From: JAEYFP01 sp964566545
GTDB taxonomy: Bacteria; Bacillota; Clostridia; Lachnospirales; Lachnospiraceae
Assembly: GCA_964566545.1 (NCBI GenBank)
Contig: CAZMIX010000001.1
Location: 62,001 to 126,000 of the forward strand
Direction of reading: 5' to 3'
Length of the DNA: 64,000 nucleotides
The translations under genes and the position numbers were made by a program. Positions 62,274-64,000 of the stretch are shown one piece after another. Position 1 is the stretch's first letter; each line of letters opens with the position of its first letter. Under the pieces are notes generated by a model. It did not search any database and had not been told where the DNA came from. It worked only from the letters and a program-made list of their open reading frames with translations.

Positions 62274-63023
62274 TTATATCCGCCGCAACACTGCCCGCAC
62301 CGCATAGAAGCAAAAGCAATAGCAGCTTCTTGGGATCGACAGGTGCTCAACATTTCTGTAAAGGTTCCAAATCCGCTTTACGGCGATGATCTTGTTGGAC
62401 GAGAGTGTCCCTGTTCCACGCCTGTAAAGTGTCAGCGGCTCGTCCAAGCCATATGCCGTATAGCCCTTTTTTAATATTTTCCACCACGTCGCCGTGTCTT
62501 CGCTCGCGACATTCGGCATCAAGATGTCATCCTTCGCAATTTTGCTTAAATCAAACATGACCGTGCTCGTAAAAATCGTCGTGTTTTTCAATGCGGCGCG
62601 ATAGTTTAGCTTTGCCGGGACGCTGACGATTTTCTGTACGCCGATTCCCTGCTCGTCCGCAAATTCATAGCCGGTAAAGCTAAAAGCCGCTTCCCGCTCG
62701 CGCATAAACTCAAGCTGCTTTTCCAGTTTATCCGGAGACCACAGATCATCCGCATCCAAAAACGCCAGATATCTGCCCGTCGCCTCCCCGATCCCGCGGT
62801 TTCTGGCAAGCGCAGCACTTTTACTGCCTTCTAAGCAGAACAGCTTAATATTGTCGTTCGCAAACGCCCGCATAATTTCCACGCTGCGATCCGTAGATCC
62901 GTCATCCACCAGAATCAGCTCCCAGTTCTGCAGCGTCTGGCTCCTAACGGACTGTACCGTATCTGTAATGCATTTTGCAGCATTATAGACCGGAATAACA
63001 ACACTAATCAATTTCTCATTCAT
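62274..63023 (-). CDS. Glycosyltransferase family 2
   Basis: 249-residue GT-A transferase: LISVVIPVYNAAKCITDTVQ, LILVDDGSTDRSVEIMRAF, AALARNRGIGEATGRYLAFL and DADDLWSPDKLEKQLEFM with the D-x-D-D site. It belongs to the CpsI/WaaV-like group. The start at 63023 overlaps the stop of the initiating transferase by eight bases; longer starts at 63032 and 63068 fall further inside that gene. It probably adds the second sugar of the module 1 repeat unit. Confidence 0.87.
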   Translation of the reverse strand: MNEKLISVVIPVYNAAKCITDTVQSVRSQTLQNWELILVDDGSTDRSVEIMRAFANDNIKLFCLEGSKSAALARNRGIGEATGRYLAFLDADDLWSPDKLEKQLEFMREREAAFSFTGYEFADEQGIGVQKIVSVPAKLNYRAALKNTTIFTSTVMFDLSKIAKDDILMPNVASEDTATWWKILKKGYTAYGLDEPLTLYRRGTGTLSSNKIIAVKRIWNLYRNVEHLSIPRSCYCFCFYAVRAVLRRI

Positions 63024-64000
63024 CGTCACCATCTTCTTCCTCAAGCGGCGTGAGCGTTCCGTCCGCAATTCCTTCCGTACTTTCCAGCGTAAATAAAATT
63101 TTCAGTGTTTGTATAATTAGTTTTAAATCGAGCCAAATCGAAAAATTCTCGATATAATATAAATCCAGCTTTAGCTTATCATAAGGAAGCGAATTATATT
63201 TCCCATAAATTTGCGCATAACCTGTCAGCCCCGCTTTTACCTTCGTCCGATAAGTAAACTCCGGCATAGCCTCGGTATATTTTTGGATGAGCTCCGGACG
63301 TTCCGGCCGAGGACCAACAAACGACATCGCGCCGGACAGCACATTAAAGAGCTGCGGCAGCTCGTCCACCCTGATTTTTCTGATCACCCTGCCGACCGGC
63401 GTAATCCGGTCGTCATTTTTGGTAGCCAGTCTCGCCACGCCATCCCGCTCCGCCTCTACGATCATACTGCGGAATTTATACATACAAAATTCTTTCCCGC
63501 CTTGTGTACACCGGATCTGTTTATATAATACGGAGCCGCCGTCATAGCACTTAATCAGCAGCGCGGTCAGCAGCATAAAGGGTGACAACAGCACGAGCAA
63601 AAACAGCGAAAATATGATGTCGAACGCCCGTTTCAAAACAATCTGCTCCGCTTCCATCGGCGAACTTTTCGTCAGCAGCAGCGGCGTATCAAAAAAGTGA
63701 ATCGTCTGGGAGCCGCGCAAAATAATATCCATGATTTTGGGCATTACATAAATTTCAACAGAACGCTCGTAACAATATTTGAAAATTTTATTTCTGACGA
63801 CAGTCGGCACATCCCACATCATGACCGCATCATGCCGGTCGATTTCCTGATAGATTTGTGCAAGCTCCTCGGTAGACTTCATCGACATCGTGATGCTGAA
63901 CTGGTGCCGGCGCGTCTTGACCTTACTCACAAATAGATCCTTCGTCCTGCCGTCATAGACGAGCAGCACGTCAAGCGGAGGAAATAACCCTCTATATATA
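63016..64000 (-). CDS. Polyprenyl-phosphate sugar-1-phosphate transferase (WbaP/CpsE-like), partial at right edge
   Basis: The frame is open to the window edge (upstream of a possible GTG at 63969 it still reads RGLFPPLDVLLVYDG), so the N-terminal helices are missing. Present are part of the Rossmann-like domain, a helix near IIFSLFLLVLLSPFMLLTAL and the catalytic domain (GKEFCMYKFRSMIVEAERDG, IRVDELPQLFNVLSGAMSF, VGPRPERPELIQKYTEAMPE, AGLTGYAQIYGKYNSLP). It initiates a repeat unit on undecaprenyl phosphate for module 1. It resembles the enzyme at 31592 along its whole visible length, including KCYDGGSVLYKQ. Confidence 0.92.
   Translation of the reverse strand, partial: IYRGLFPPLDVLLVYDGRTKDLFVSKVKTRRHQFSITMSMKSTEELAQIYQEIDRHDAVMMWDVPTVVRNKIFKYCYERSVEIYVMPKIMDIILRGSQTIHFFDTPLLLTKSSPMEAEQIVLKRAFDIIFSLFLLVLLSPFMLLTALLIKCYDGGSVLYKQIRCTQGGKEFCMYKFRSMIVEAERDGVARLATKNDDRITPVGRVIRKIRVDELPQLFNVLSGAMSFVGPRPERPELIQKYTEAMPEFTYRTKVKAGLTGYAQIYGKYNSLPYDKLKLDLYYIENFSIWLDLKLIIQTLKILFTLESTEGIADGTLTPLEEEDGDDE

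Noticed and set aside
1..64000. CRISPR arrays, insertion sequences, tRNA or rRNA genes
   Set aside because: No regularly spaced repeats, transposase motifs, or tRNA/rRNA-like segments were noticed in reading either strand.

Overview
The window looks like a chromosomal segment of a low-to-mid GC, spore-forming Clostridia, most likely Lachnospiraceae. The evidence is a stand-alone Spo0A C-terminal domain, an AgrC/AgrA-type GHKL/LytTR two-component pair, Gldg-type ABC permeases, YfhO and DUF6077-like membrane proteins, BIG2 surface domains and strong AGGAGG ribosome binding sites. No rRNA, tRNA, CRISPR array, transposase or phage gene is seen. Nearly everything is on the minus strand; only two genes (7277-7549 and 20280-22097) are on the plus strand.

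Layout from left to right. 1-3.8 kb: the N-terminal part of a membrane-anchored BIG2 protein, then rfbA and rfbB (supply of dTDP-4-keto-6-deoxyglucose) with their own promoter. 3.9-7.0 kb: a two-gene ABC exporter (Gldg-fused permease and ATPase) ending in a strong terminator. 7.2-10.6 kb: a regulatory island with a zinc-ribbon protein, a Spo0A C-terminal-domain-only protein, a 6-TM GHKL histidine kinase and a LytTR response regulator. A promoter with 21-bp-spaced direct repeats lies upstream of the regulator. 10.6-20.0 kb: one operon of a nucleotide-sugar dehydrogenase, a YdjC/ChbG-type deacetylase, a pair of half-size EamA/SMR proteins, a YfhO protein and three further membrane proteins. Its composition recalls the Gram-negative Arn lipid-linked sugar pathway. 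20.0-20.3 kb: a cluster of nested palindromes containing a promoter, followed by the lone plus-strand GT-C gene.

22.1-64 kb: one very large surface polysaccharide region read leftwards. It contains three initiating sugar-phosphate transferases (63016, 52893, 31592), three Wzx-type flippases (57860, 36111, 24343) and three Wzy-type polymerase/ligase proteins (59262, 56575, 42410), so it reads as two or three assembly modules side by side. Module 1 (56.6-64 kb) has a WbaP-like transferase, a GT2, a GT2-GT4 fusion, two Wzy paralogues and Wzx. Module 2 (33-56.5 kb) has a PglF/PglE/PglC-like initiation set, a cassette of two ATP-grasp proteins with LicD and a HAD phosphatase, the complete UDP-L-FucNAc set (CapE, CapF, CapG-like), a WbsX protein, a polymerase, NeuB, a fused CMP-sugar synthetase/PseG-like protein and a flippase. 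Module 3 (22-33 kb) has a second WbaP-like transferase, GT2/GT4 enzymes, FdtA/FdtB for a 3-amino-3,6-dideoxyhexose, a GtrB-like transferase, a flippase and a large GT-C protein. FdtA needs the product of RfbA/RfbB, which are encoded about 23 kb away at the left end.

The genes are tightly packed, with many ATGA or TGATG overlaps. Recognisable internal sigma-A promoters lie before the PglF-like gene (56.55 kb) and before fdtB (28.4 kb). The least ordinary content is the ATP-grasp/LicD/HAD cassette, the Arn-like operon, the stand-alone Spo0A_C gene with possible 0A boxes, and the nested palindromic repeats. All functions are inferred from motifs and context; no similarity search was run.
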